Source: Paraglomus occultum
Lineage: Eukaryota; Glomeromycota; Glomeromycetes; Paraglomerales; Paraglomeraceae
Reading direction: 5' to 3'
NCBI GenBank assembly: GCA_910592205.1
Contig: CAJVPJ010000951.1
Span: 1-14,152, forward strand
DNA length: 14,152 nt
Position 1 is the stretch's first letter. Each line of letters opens with the position of its first letter. Shown one piece after another: positions 1-10,144 of this stretch. Made by a program: the position numbers and the translations under genes. The notes under the pieces were generated by a model. The model was not told the DNA's origin. It saw only the letters and a list, made by a program, of their open reading frames with translations, and searched no databases.

Positions 1-40
1 CCAATAATCGTTTTGGTATTTTCCGGCCGATTCCGTACAC

Positions 41-52
41 AATCACGTGATT
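41..52. promoter_or_regulatory. 12-bp palindrome with CACGTG core (E-box type)
   Basis: AATCACGTGATT is a perfect palindrome around CACGTG, the site bound by bHLH factors of the Cbf1/Pho4 type in fungi. No gene start is visible within the window next to it, so its target, if any, would be to the left of position 1. Confidence 0.35.
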
Positions 53-770
53 TGCCCCCGCTTTAGCCATCCCCCTTAAAAAGTATTTTTGGCGGTGTGT
101 AACGCGGTACAGATTTAGCTTGTCGAAGATTCGAGTTTCGTATAATGAACAAATCCATAATAATAAAGAACGCATTATGTAGTTATTAAAGACGTTGATG
201 TTAGAAGTATGAAAACCATGATATTATAGTTATATCTACAGAAAGTTCATCTTCTTAATTTAAAGAAAAGATAACGGCCAGTTCAGCCTCAATCCATTTT
301 CTTCATACTAAAATATAACACCGGCATAACATTTTGTTTTGCTTAGTAATCGTGCCTCAGAGTTGGCATATCTGTAACTGCTCGGAAGAACGAGGCCGGT
401 TCATCGACAAAAACTACCAAAAAGGATAACTTCGAAATAAAGTTGGGGAAATTTTGTCGGTGACATGATTGGCGAAATGACGCACTTTCTCAAGTAACGT
501 TTTCTTTGGGCCTGTAATGCTCGTCAGCAAAATAGGATATCGACTGATCCTTAATGCAAAGACGGTGTTCTAAAGATCAAATCAAGATCATTCTTGACAT
601 GTACACGAAAGCTATTTATGCTGAAGTTAAAAGTTTTCTCGCGCAGTGGAATTTCGTGTCAAGCAAGAGAATACGAAAGTTTACAGAGTCCCGCGCGCTT
701 ATAATCCAATGCCTGTATTCACCGTAAGATGCTAATATCATTAGAATACGTGTAATAATTGCATCATAAT
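53..770. other. Intergenic stretch without recognisable features
   Basis: All six frames are broken by frequent stops. No tRNA B-box, rRNA or other structural RNA motif was seen. Composition is A+T-rich with scattered G+C-richer words. It could include an intron, an untranslated region or regulatory DNA of a gene to the left. Confidence 0.5.
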
Positions 771-1042
771 TCAACAAATGATATGTTTACATAAATTTAA
801 TACGAAATATAAACGCATACGACGAGCTACAAAAAAATTCAAACGGCAAGCATCAAACTCCACCCTATTCAAGAGGAGGAACGTCTGGGGGGAGAAACAA
901 CTGGGGGTGTCGTTGATTGGGATGAAGCAGATGCATCGAGGTTGGAGTATTGTATCATTATTTTGAGCAAGAAGTTTTGCATGATTATGTCCAGTCACCA
1001 TGTACCAAACACGTCCCGCAAAAACGTATTCGTTTTTTTATA
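771..1042 (+). other. Short unassigned open stretch, possible exon or gene remnant
   Basis: Two overlapping plus-strand frames stay open here. One has an ATG at 778 and ends at 966 (62 codons, rich in Lys/Arg). The other has no ATG, ends with TAA at 1040-1042, and includes the acidic, Gly-rich stretch PIQEEERLGGETTGG followed by VVDWDEADASRLEY, which looks more protein-like. Neither is recognised. The stretch is locally G-rich (TGGGGGGAG and CTGGGGGTG). It could be the last exon of an otherwise unseen gene or chance. Confidence 0.2.
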
Positions 1043-1507
1043 ATTTCGAAATATACAATCATAATCAAGACTAAATTTTATTAAAGACAACCAACAAAAA
1101 GAATAATTTCGTATGTAAAAAGTCTGGACCCGGAGTGTAGCGCAAATGTTATTTTCTCAACGAGCAGACATTATAGGACAAGATTATACAACTCTTATGA
1201 CTACAATCAATGTATTCGCATACTACGGTTAATGTACGGAGACCTATTTTTTTAGTTAGTAAACTACATATATTGCTTTCCTTTAACTTTGAATAAATAA
1301 TAACAATCTATGAATATTCATAATACATCGGAAATAAATACAAAAATGAAATTTCTCATAGTACGTTGTCATCAGATTCCTCTACCTGCCACAATGTCTA
1401 TATATATACAAGCTTGGGAGTATGTATATTTTGTTATATTGTTAATATTTATAACGATCAATGCTACGGCCACAAAAAACTGGAAATAATAAGAAATAGG
1501 GAATGTG
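1043..1507 (-). other. Downstream region of the CLASP gene, probably including its 3' UTR
   Basis: This A+T-rich DNA follows the CLASP stop codon (TAA, 1510-1508). The nearest exact AATAAA on the minus strand that I found is at 1082-1077, about 430 bases past the stop; the actual poly(A) site may use a weaker signal. No coding sequence was recognised. Confidence 0.4.
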
Positions 1508-4500
1508 TTATACAACAACCCCTTGTGCAGTAGATTTTTGCTGTCTCTTACTCTTGTCAAAGTAATAATGCAATAGTCTCTGTTGTGCAGGATTAAGACT
1601 GGTTAGATATTGGAGCATTGTATTATCATCCCCTATGATTGAATAAACCGATACCAAAGAATCAACTACAGCCTTTCGAATTTCAGGTTTGGTATCATTG
1701 AAAGCCTATCATGTACAAAGAAAATCTCTTAGCAAGAAGTTACAGAGCCCGAAATGCACTAGCCAGACACCAACCGATACTCACTCTTATAGCTAATGGA
1801 ACGATTTTCCCAACTTCTCTCTCCAACGACCGCTTCTCGAATCGTCTAACTAATCGTGCCAACACCATAAATGCGGCTGCTTTCGGATTTGACCTTTGTC
1901 CATAATGACCCTGAACAGGTGACGATGGATTGCTGTAACCACTGTTAAACATACGAGATTCCATAATATCTATTAAGGCGTATAAACCAGTATGAACATC
2001 GACTATTTGAACATATGTTTCCAAAACTTCGTCAGCCTGTCCAGAGACCTATTAAAAGTTTCAATTGCAATGCTCATTAACAAAAAGTTCTTGCAGTGAA
2101 AAATTTTTGAATTGCTCCCTAGTCAACTCACATTGGTAGCCAAATCTGCTCTACAATCAAGGCATACTCTAAGCACGTCTCTCTCAAGCCCAGCAACATA
2201 ACGGGTCTGGTTAATCAACAACTGTTGTAACAACTGTAATCCCGTTTCCTTCAAATCCGGAGAGCGCTATTCATAGAAAAAAGATAATTAGGACAATCAT
2301 ATCACGAAACCTTTGTGAAAAAGTTCGCGTTTACCTCATCATAATCTTCAAAAAACGTCAATAAAGCGTTTATTAATTCACCGAATCGACCGCCGTCTTC
2401 CCACACTTCCTCTGCCTCAGGACCATCGGATAATGGTGTTTCCTTAGATAATCGTTCCAATTTACGCAATAACAGTTTATCAACATCATTAGTATTCAAA
2501 CGAGCTAATAGTGTTGCAAGAAGCAATCCTTTCTCATGAGTAGACATTGTCCCAGGCGATCCGGCTAATCCTAATACATTAGATGCAATATTAGATAAAA
2601 ATCCCAGATAAGACCCAGTCAACTTTACATATAGTCAACACTTACGATCCCTTCTCAGCGCTCTTTGTCGAGCATTCGCAACTTTAGGAACTGGGCTGCC
2701 TGATGTCGAGGAACGAATAGGCGCAGAGTTAAAAGAAAGTAGATGGTAACATGATTGAATAATCGACTATAACATACCAGTCGTTTCGGTTTCGGCCCCG
2801 CCCATAACTGGTTGACTTTCTGTATTGGGTATTCCAACTGACTCAGCCAGCGTATTAATAGCCTCAATTGCTGAAGATAACAGTGATGCGTCCGTTAACT
2901 GATCATTGGGTGTTATTGTCTTTCGTTGAGACTCGGAAACGTCTCCCTCTTCAATTGCAGCTTTGCCATCGTTTTCATTTAATCGATCCTCAGCATTATC
3001 ATAAACGAAATTGCCATTCTCTCCGCTATTATTTAATGATGCTAATTGTTTCCATGTATCTTCAGTAATCCGAATTGGACGAGTAATAGTAGAGTCATCA
3101 TCCTTCTCGAGGCCGATTTCCTAAAAGAATATACATGTTAATAGTGAAATTGATACAGAGCGACCCAATTCAATTTTCAACAATCATCTCGAAACCACAA
3201 TAACCTCGTCAAACGAATCCGATTCAAGGTCCAAATTCTCTACAATTTCACGCAAACTACTCAACTCTTGGGCCACGTCAGTGATTCCTAATTCTTCAGG
3301 AGAAGGAGGAAGCGACACTACTCGTGCCATAGGTTGAGATGTTAAATGTCCTTGTCCTTCCGCTGACGGTTTATTATCGTCTTGAGCCTTATTGGATCCA
3401 TTCGAGAGACCACGCCCATCATCGCCTTCACGTTCACTATCCTTTAAGAGGGCCTTTTCAGGTGCATTATAATCACTCCCGGGTGGCGAAACCCGACGAC
3501 TTCTTTCATCTCTCATATCTTTTGCACTGTAACGTGATGACCGGTCGTCTCTGTCAAATTCGCGATTATTCCGAGAAAATCCTCTATTACCTCTCTCGTC
3601 CCAATCACCTTCACTAGCTCTCGATGATTCACGAGGAGCCCTTTCGTCCCAGTCAATGTCACGCGGATCTCTTGGTATTGGACGACCACGGTCATCGTAA
3701 TCATATTCGCGAGGTGATGGGCGCTCATTATGTGCTTCCCAATGATCATTAACAGTCCGACGAATGGGACGACCTCGTTCTTCCCATTCATAATCTCGCG
3801 ATCCGCGCGGAGAAGGATATCGACGGTCATCCCATTCAGAATCACGATAATCACGTGGATTAGATCTCTCCCGCCGGCGCTCACGAGCACGATTATCCCA
3901 GTCAGGATCTCGGGGTTCTCGAAGAGGACGTCTGTCTCTGCCGTCCCAATCAAGATCTCGTGGGTCCCGCGGGCCTCTTCGACCGCGTTGGTTCCGTTCC
4001 TCCCAATCCGCATCCCGTGGATCGCGTTGCGCGCGTCTTTCCTTTTCAGGCCAATTATTATCCGGATAATTACTCCTCTCATCCCTTTGATTATGCCCTC
4101 GTTGCCTATCTACATCTCTATCTCTTCCCCCACCACGCTTGCCAAACCATTCAGGATCCCTCAATGACCTTCGTCCTCCCGAATTATCCCAATCAATGTC
4201 TCTTGAAGTTCTTCTCGCATTATCCCTATCGTTCCAATCATTGTCCTTGGGAGGTACATAGTCATCGTCGCGCATTTGGTTTTCATTCCAATCGTTTTCT
4301 CGGAATTCCCTCACGGTTGAACGCTGGTTTTCTATCCAGTCATGAACATTGTCTTTAACAGTAGCCATCTGGGGGGGCGTATTTTGACGAGAAGGCTTCT
4401 GTTGTGATTGAAGTTGTATAGACGAGCGAGGTGACGGAGTCTGAGGTTGGCCGAATTCACGATCACGCCTTTCAGGAGTTGCGCGATCGCGAGAGTCTTG

Positions 4501-7500
4501 GATGTCACGCTCGCGTCTTTCATGAAGTTCACGCTCTCGTTGAATCTGTAGCTGTCGTTCACGATGCTCCCGTTCTCGCTCTTCTTGTTCCTGAATTTCA
4601 CGCTCACGTTGTAATTGTAGTTCCCTTTCGCGCTCTTGCTGTTCCTGTATTTCACGTTCACGTTCGCGCTCCCGTTGAAGTTGCTGTTGTCGCTCAATTT
4701 CCTGCTGCTCTTCCAGCTCGTATTCTCTTTGCATTTGGAGCTGTCTTTCGCGATACTCTCGTTGACGTTCAGCCTCTTCTTGCAATTCACGCTCTCGTTG
4801 CAACTCCATCTGGCGTTCTCTTTCTCGCTGCTCTTCCAACTCTTTTTCTTTTTGCAATTCTCTTTCTTCCCTCTCCTTTAATTCTTGGTTATGCTTTTCC
4901 TGTAATTCCCTTTGCAATTTTTCCGACAGCTCTTTCTCAAGTCTCTCGGCAATTTCTCGCTCTTTGTCTCTTGTCATTGCTGCTTCACGTTCTTTTTGCT
5001 GCATCTCAAATTCACGTTCTCGTTTCTCTAATTCATCTTGTTTTGCCTGTAGTTCAGCTTGTAATTTTTCATGTTTAGCAAGCAACTGTGCTTGCAGTTG
5101 TTCCTGCTGTTGCATCAATAGTTGTTGTTCGTATCTTTGTCTCTGAATCTCCTGCTGTTGCAATAAAATCTGACCCTCTTGTAATCTTATTGTTTGCTGT
5201 TCTAATTCCGCTTCTTCTGCCTCAGCCAACTCATCTTCCCACCCTACGACACTGCCAATTGCCTCGATAACTTTTTTATCAAAAGTGAACAATACTTCTT
5301 CAAACAGGTCTGGTCTTAACTTGTGCATGTTTATTAAAAGTTCCGAGAGAGCTTTATGGTTTTCAGTTCCCTCTTTGAAAGTGGTGATCATGGGAATTAA
5401 ACGATTTGTGAGTGATTTGTAATTCGCAGACTCACCAAGACTACCCGTAACGTCGTCTGTGGCCTCGGCTTCTACTAATTTGGGAATAAGTATTTCATTT
5501 AACCAGAGAAGGATACCATGGATAATTTTCCGCTTTTGAGCGGGTTGATATCCAGGGGAACCAGCCGATCTTCTCGGAGCACCTCCAGAGGCACTCAATG
5601 TAAACAAACATCTACCCAAAACTGAGATGGCATTATCAGACCCAATGGCTGCTTTCACATCTGGTAAGCAGGCAGAAATGACAGCACCCTGTTCAGAATC
5701 TTCACTAGCGTTGAGAAGCATTTGCGGGATAAAAATATCAAGTGATAATACTTTTTTAATCTCGGCAATAACATCTGGATGAAGAAGATTCTCTAGAACC
5801 GCGGAAACCGGATCATTGAGAAGATTAGTTAATATGCGTCCCAATTCTTCATCTGGTGGAAGCGGAGATCGTTTGAATTCTGCATAAACACCTTTGGCTG
5901 GTGGTTCTTGGGAACGTTTTTGAATGAGATCAGCAACTTGAATGATACCATGTACTCGAATTGATGAGTCACTATTATTAAGTTGTTCGACAACCGTCAA
6001 TTTTCTTGCTGGCGGTGGCCTAGGCGCCGATGTAGAAGCAGATGTTTGTGGGCGTTTCGGTACCGATAATGGTGCCATTGCTTGCGATGTCGCAGGTCTT
6101 GGTGGAATGGAAGCCCTTGATGACGAAGGAGCATCTCCAGCACGAGACTTGCTGCGCGGTGGTGGAGCAGGTGATTTTGCTCGTATAGCTGCACTTGATG
6201 CTGGACGTACTGAGAGTCTATTCGTATCCTTTTTAGCGTTTCGAGAGGCGTCATTGGCGCTTAGAGTATTGCCTGGACTTATTTCTCCTCGATTACTAGA
6301 CGGATTACTTGGTGGTTTTTTCATTGCGCCAATGCTTGTTGAGCGTGGTCTGCTACGTGGGGCCGACAGTGTTGAGGATGGCTTTGATGGGGAAGCTGCT
6401 GCATTTGATGAGGAAACTACTACATTTGATGGGCGATCCCGCTCGAGCTGTTTCTTAACCGCCGGTTCGATCGTTTTAAGGATTCTGTACAGCATATTTT
6501 GTTGTGTTTAGATGTGAATTCATTATGTAATTCTCTTATAATAAGACTTACCGTCTATAATAATAAATCGAAGTCATTCTATCATATTATGAGTCTTACC
6601 CTTCACCCCGATCTGTCCATGTCTGATAAAATAACCAAAATAATTCTCGACTTCCTTCCCTGACTTTCGGGCTTGCATCAGTCAAACCCTTTTTGACACA
6701 CTTTTCTAACAGTTCTGCTCCTCCTGACCTCTCGATGTAATCTCTTCTATCTGCATGCGAGATGACGACTGCCTTTAACCACCCAACCGCAGAAATTCTC
6801 AATTGTAAATTCTTGTCTTGCATCGCAGATGACAACATGTTTACTAGTCGGTAATGGTACGAGCAGTGTGATAGAAGTAAAGTCGTTGCACTTGTACCAG
6901 CTTGTGAGACCAACTTCTTTGTAGTCGAAGACATCTTAATGAGATTTGGCAAAAGTTTCTCGGCTAATGGATCCAAGCTACGATTGAGTATCCTAATAAG
7001 GTCAGAGAGGCATATGCTGCACGTTATTGCCAAGGCTGTTCGTAGACTGACAAGCTAACGTAAATGGGAGAATGCAACCAAAGGCAAAGAAAAAGGCATT
7101 ATATTAGCGAGTGTTAATTTAAATACTTGTTAGCAACTCGTAAATAAATTGTACAAGTACCGAATCTGTTATCGCGTCAAGTAGTTTCGTAATGCACACC
7201 ACAAACGTGTCTTTATAGTGTGATACTGCTTCCCCGCGAAGAAGTGAGCGTATTTTGTGAAAGTCTTTCTCCCGCAATTGCCAGTTATCTTCTGTTTCCT
7301 TGCCTTGGAAGTGAGCAATAATAGTTTGAAATTCTCGCTCTAAATCACGTGCAGATGCCACCTACGTTAAATTAATTCCATGTTAAGCTGATGTTTTAGT
7401 ACTCAATCATCGTTTGTTTCTACTCGTAAAAATATCGGATAATACCTACATATATTGGCGCGACGTCATCAGCAATAACAGCTGATAATGACGGTGTCTG

Positions 7501-9022
7501 ATCAACCCGCCCATTTTCTTCCTGCGTTCCTACGCTCAGAATATCATCTTCTGTTATTTCGGTTCCGCCGTCAGTGTGCGTGTCCGTTGTACTGTCATAC
7601 GACACCGTGCTACGGTCATCCGGCACATCCACGTGTGGTATTGATAATATTTTAGCCTTGATATTGTCCGCTATCGTTGAACGAATATTTTGTTTCTTTA
7701 ATTCTCGTTTGAGATCGGATTTTGCGTGTGGTGATGATGTTCTATTCACACGTCAAATGATCAATTAGTACTTGCGCTATCGTGTAACCAATGTAATACG
7801 TTCCACTACATAAAGTTTTTTACTTCTGTAATGCGAGATAAAAACTCACCCGAAAAGCACTATTATCGTTTCCTTGCTCGCCTCTCTCACTTGTTCATGT
7901 TGATCTTCCAACGACTTGACCATTAATGGTGCCCATTGGCGCAAAGAAAAGTCTGATATTGTGCTAGAACAAGCGCGAAGCCATTGAAACACCTATGGTA
8001 AAGCGATTGCCGATGTAAAGCAAACATGCGTGAATAGGAAAAAGTGCATCTGTGAGAAAGATGGATAAAGCAGCAAAGGAAAATAAAGAGAATACATTTC
8101 TGATAACATGTCTTATAGATGTGCTATGCTCTAATATCACAAATCTGTTAATAATTATATTAATGATAAACTCGGTCGTATCAACATCGTCGTCACCCGC
8201 CCCCCCATTTCCCCTCATTTCCCCCCATTTCCCCCCTTCTCTCTACATGCCGTTCTACTTCCAACTCACCTGCTCACGAACTCTCCACGACTTGTGTGCA
8301 AAAGCCGTATCTTTAATTGTCAACGCCAACGTATTTATCACATGATTAGCTCCAGCGTTGGATGTAGACGTTGCGGCTGCGCACCACATATCCAGCAGAA
8401 CTTTGGTAGCGGCATCTCTCGTTTTGTCCTTGGCATCGCCCAGTTTATCAATAACACTGGGAGCAAACGTCGTTATAACCATGTGAAGATATTTTGGATA
8501 TTTTTCAGCTACGTTAGTAACAAGGGGGGATATTATTGCAAGTGCAGCGAACGAGAGTGCTGCCTGCGCTGCTTTCAATGCATCTCGAATAGAACTTGTT
8601 AAATGACTTATTTCGTTAGGCTTGATACGAATCGGGACAGATGTGATGGTAGAAAGAGGTTTCGTGTATCGTATCGAATGCCGGGTTCATTGTAATGAGA
8701 GAATTGGAAAAGATGAGATTATCGGTCGAGTAAATCGTCATGCAAATTAAAATCTGGGTGCGGCATTAGAAATAATGAGATTAAGTGAAATATGAAAAAC
8801 CTCAAGCGCTATGCCATCCAGTAAAGCATCCTCCAATTGTGTTATTGCTTCGACCTTCTTATCAAGATCTTTGTAATAAAGAATGTTAGATTGTTGTGCA
8901 AAGTTGGGTTTTTAGTGAAAAATTAGCAAGTCGTTGATATCTTTGGCCCATAAGCAGTGAATTTAATAATGCTTACTATTTCCTTTGAGTGCTACTAAAA
9001 CCCTCTCAACCACATCCGCCAT
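1508..9022 (-). CDS. STU1: CLASP/Stu1-family microtubule-stabilising protein, 14 exons, 2021 aa
   Basis: Spliced exons (minus strand): 9022-8977, 8868-8801, 8620-8270, 7992-7850, 7741-7450, 7361-7161, 7054-6600, 6484-3205, 3120-2778, 2699-2646, 2570-2335, 2266-2132, 2048-1785, 1705-1508. All phases join, giving 6066 nt. CLASPs bind microtubule lattices and plus ends through TOG domains and promote rescue and spindle and kinetochore fibre growth. Approximate domains: TOG1 residues 1-205; acidic linker to 300; TOG2 (CLASP_N) 301-540, with the typical GKETEDNW..RE (Trp327, Arg330) and SLRTALAIT; Ser/Pro/Arg-rich basic linker 540-678; HEAT-like domain 680-938; E/R/Q coiled coil 940-1200; DW repeats 1232-1522; acidic tail to about 1725; C-terminal HEAT domain 1745-2010. 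Known CLASPs run about 1300-1540 residues, so this one is unusually long. The start ATG at 9022 opens a short exon directly before TOG1. Less certain: the weak donor GTTTTT after 8801 and the donor of exon 8. Confidence 0.92.
3475..4347 (-). repeat. Degenerate DWD/DWE-R repeat array within the CLASP coding exon
   Basis: Residues about 1232-1522 hold a dozen or more imperfect units built around R-D-x-D/E-W-D/E-x-R, spaced roughly 15-21 residues apart. Examples are SRDIDWDN, PRDADWEER, PRDLDWDGRDRR, PRDPDWDNR, YRDSEWDDRR, SRDYEWEERGR, PRDIDWDER and SEGDWDERG. Each unit keeps one aromatic residue, nearly always Trp, in an Arg/Asp background and is often followed by a Pro-Arg or Arg-Arg step. The array is predicted to be disordered. 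I know of no named domain with this pattern, and its function is unknown. Confidence 0.85.
4455..5235 (-). repeat. Low-complexity region encoding the E/R/Q-rich coiled coil of the CLASP protein
   Basis: Residues about 940-1200 of the CLASP protein are almost only Glu, Arg, Gln, Leu and Lys. The first part is Gln-rich (blocks such as LLQQQEIQRQRYEQQ); the later part repeats units like QREREIQEQ and RERQLQMQRE. At DNA level this is a run of related Arg/Glu/Gln codons, so expansion by slippage is likely. The pattern suggests a long coiled coil or a charged single alpha helix; heptad scoring was not done. Long open frames on the opposite strand here are a by-product of this composition. Confidence 0.85.
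7999..8075 (+). repeat. 77-bp exact direct repeat, internal copy
   Basis: These 77 bases, starting TAAAGCGATTGCCGATG and ending GATAAAGCAGCA, are identical to 14076-14152. The preceding base differs (G here, C at the other copy), so the left edge is real. The right edge cannot be set because the second copy runs into the window end. The copy lies within CLASP intron 3, antisense to that gene. No terminal inverted repeat or target duplication is visible. Confidence 0.95.
8196..8236 (-). other. Putative G-quadruplex tract in CLASP intron 3
   Basis: The plus strand reads as C-runs: CCC (8196-8198), seven C (8200-8206), CCCC (8211-8214), six C (8221-8226) and six C (8231-8236), separated by ATTT or TCATTT. 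The minus strand, which is the sense strand of CLASP, therefore has five G-runs with loops of 1-6 nt. This meets the usual G-quadruplex rule of four runs of at least three G with loops up to 7 nt. The last three C-runs sit on a 10-bp period, so it is also a small tandem repeat. Folding in vivo is inference. Confidence 0.65.
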
Positions 9023-9048
9023 GGAAGTGCTTGGAGTGTGAGATTATG

Positions 9049-9056
9049 TTATATAA
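9049..9056 (-). promoter_or_regulatory. Possible TATA element of the CLASP gene
   Basis: TTATATAA, a palindrome, lies 27 bp upstream of the CLASP start codon. The spacing would leave an unusually short leader if it acts as a TATA box, so it may be a chance A/T run. The stretch upstream of it (9060-9180) is mixed and shows no clear competing element. Confidence 0.25.
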
Positions 9057-10067
9057 CTGCACTGTTCTTGCTCTCCTGTCTGTTTATGTATTTAAATGCG
9101 ATTGTTTTCTTTCAGACGGCTCTTTCTGCGCGTTTTCTTGTCTAGTTTAGCCGCTAGCAGGCCGTCCAAGTGAAAAAGCAAAGTTATTACAGAATTGAGT
9201 TTTCGCGGGGATGTACTTAATTTGGGGCAAAGAAAATATAACACCGCAGGGGTCTAATTTTGACTAACGCCACAATGATCGTGCTTTTCTCCATTATTCA
9301 TATGGGGTAAAACCAGACAAATTTGAACATACCAAACCGCCACAGAAGGTTTCGTGGTTTCACATTGCCCGAATCTGGATAACTAATGTTACTTCCACGA
9401 ATTGCAAGCGACATTATAATTAATGCTAAGAATTGGATTGAGTAATGAACCTCTTAATAATATATACAGCTATTCGAAACACGGTTGTTTTAACGGCAAA
9501 AGCAACTGTTTGACAGACAAATCAATCGTTTCAAGTCTACGGTCATCGGCGAGCGCTCATAATTCTGACCTGTGAAGATTATTGAGGAAAATGATAGAAG
9601 ATGTGTAGATAAAGAGGAACAAGATATTAGTAGTATTAGGCACGATGGTACGAGGGTTTTTTTCATGACAAGTTTCGCTGGTTAAAATTCCTCTCTTACT
9701 GTGTGCGAAAAAAGAAAAAGCGTTTGAATTAACTGTGCAAAGAATGTTTAGAATAATATTGATATGGCAAAACGTATTACTTATTGCTACTTGGTAGCGT
9801 ACACAAGTATGGCTACTCAACCAAGATGACAACGTTGACTATAAGTGAGTGTTCAGAACATGAGAGTTTCCTATCTTTAAGTGATATTTTGTAGTATATA
9901 AAATACAAGTTAATTATACCAATCACTGTCAGTGATAGAAAATGTTGAACACTGCAAGTTATTCTATGGTACACGATTGCTATTCACTACGCCAGAGGTA
10001 ATTCTGATATCGTTGATTAGACGCGTTTTGCACGCTTGTTGTACGTTATGTTGATAAAACACTATTT
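9057..10067. other. Gene-free stretch upstream of CLASP
   Basis: The part next to CLASP presumably holds its promoter. Beyond that the DNA is A+T-rich with only short frames (longest about 90 codons on the minus strand, 9832-9557, with compositional features of random sequence). No RNA genes or repeats were recognised. Confidence 0.45.
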
Positions 10068-10144
10068 GCCTACTCTATCAAAAAAATAGCATCTTTCTAA
10101 AACTAAAATGATAATCAGTAGTCAGTGACGATGATAGAGTAGGC
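10068..10144. repeat. 13-bp perfect inverted repeat with 51-nt spacer
   Basis: GCCTACTCTATCA (10068-10080) and TGATAGAGTAGGC (10132-10144) are exact reverse complements. The spacer is A/T-rich and includes TAGTCAGTGA-like words. It could form a stem-loop or be the remnant of a small transposon. No flanking target duplication was seen. Confidence 0.8.

Larger units (their letters stand above)
7993..8269 (-). other. CLASP intron 3 (277 nt), carrying a repeat copy and G-tracts
   Basis: This intron joins the exon ending ...SWRVREQ to the one starting VFQWLRAC, a good TOG-domain continuation. The donor is GTGAGT at 8269 and the acceptor is TAG at 7995-7993. It is the longest of the 13 introns; most others are 68-115 nt, and the next longest is 180 nt. 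It contains the G-tract array on the sense strand near its 5' end and one copy of the 77-bp repeat, whose edge lies only four bases from the acceptor AG. Confidence 0.85.

Noticed and set aside
3513-4082. 189-codon minus-strand frame overlapping the DW repeats in another reading frame
   Set aside because: It shadows the repeat array; the main frame continues unbroken through the whole exon and matches the CLASP reading frame on both sides.
4431-5078. 215-codon open frame on the plus strand opposite the coiled coil, and similar ones at 3730-4358 and 5942-6511
   Set aside because: They lie antisense to the CLASP exon and arise from its biased Arg/Glu/Gln and Ser/Pro codon use; their translations are low-complexity mirror images with no domain.
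5946-6484. SxIP-type EB1-binding motif in the Ser/Pro-rich linker of CLASP
   Set aside because: Candidates such as RASIPPR and VSLPP lack the required Ser/Thr three positions before Pro, and the one formal match (SPLP) is followed by acidic residues.
6551-6556. Possible 3-nt micro-exon (ATTATAG|ACG|GTAAGT) within the intron 6485-6599
   Set aside because: Joining 6600 directly to 6484 keeps the frame and gives a smooth TOG2 end (DRGEGILKTIEPAVKKQLE); no micro-exon is needed.
7999-8075. The 77-bp repeat as an introner-type intron (identical introns spread through the genome)
   Set aside because: The copy in the PARP-like gene is in the opposite orientation relative to the gene, and the CLASP copy covers only part of the intron, without the donor or the acceptor AG.
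7964-8345. Plus- and minus-strand open frames of 84-97 codons over CLASP intron 3
   Set aside because: They cross clear splice sites of the CLASP gene and consist mostly of repeat and C/G-tract sequence.
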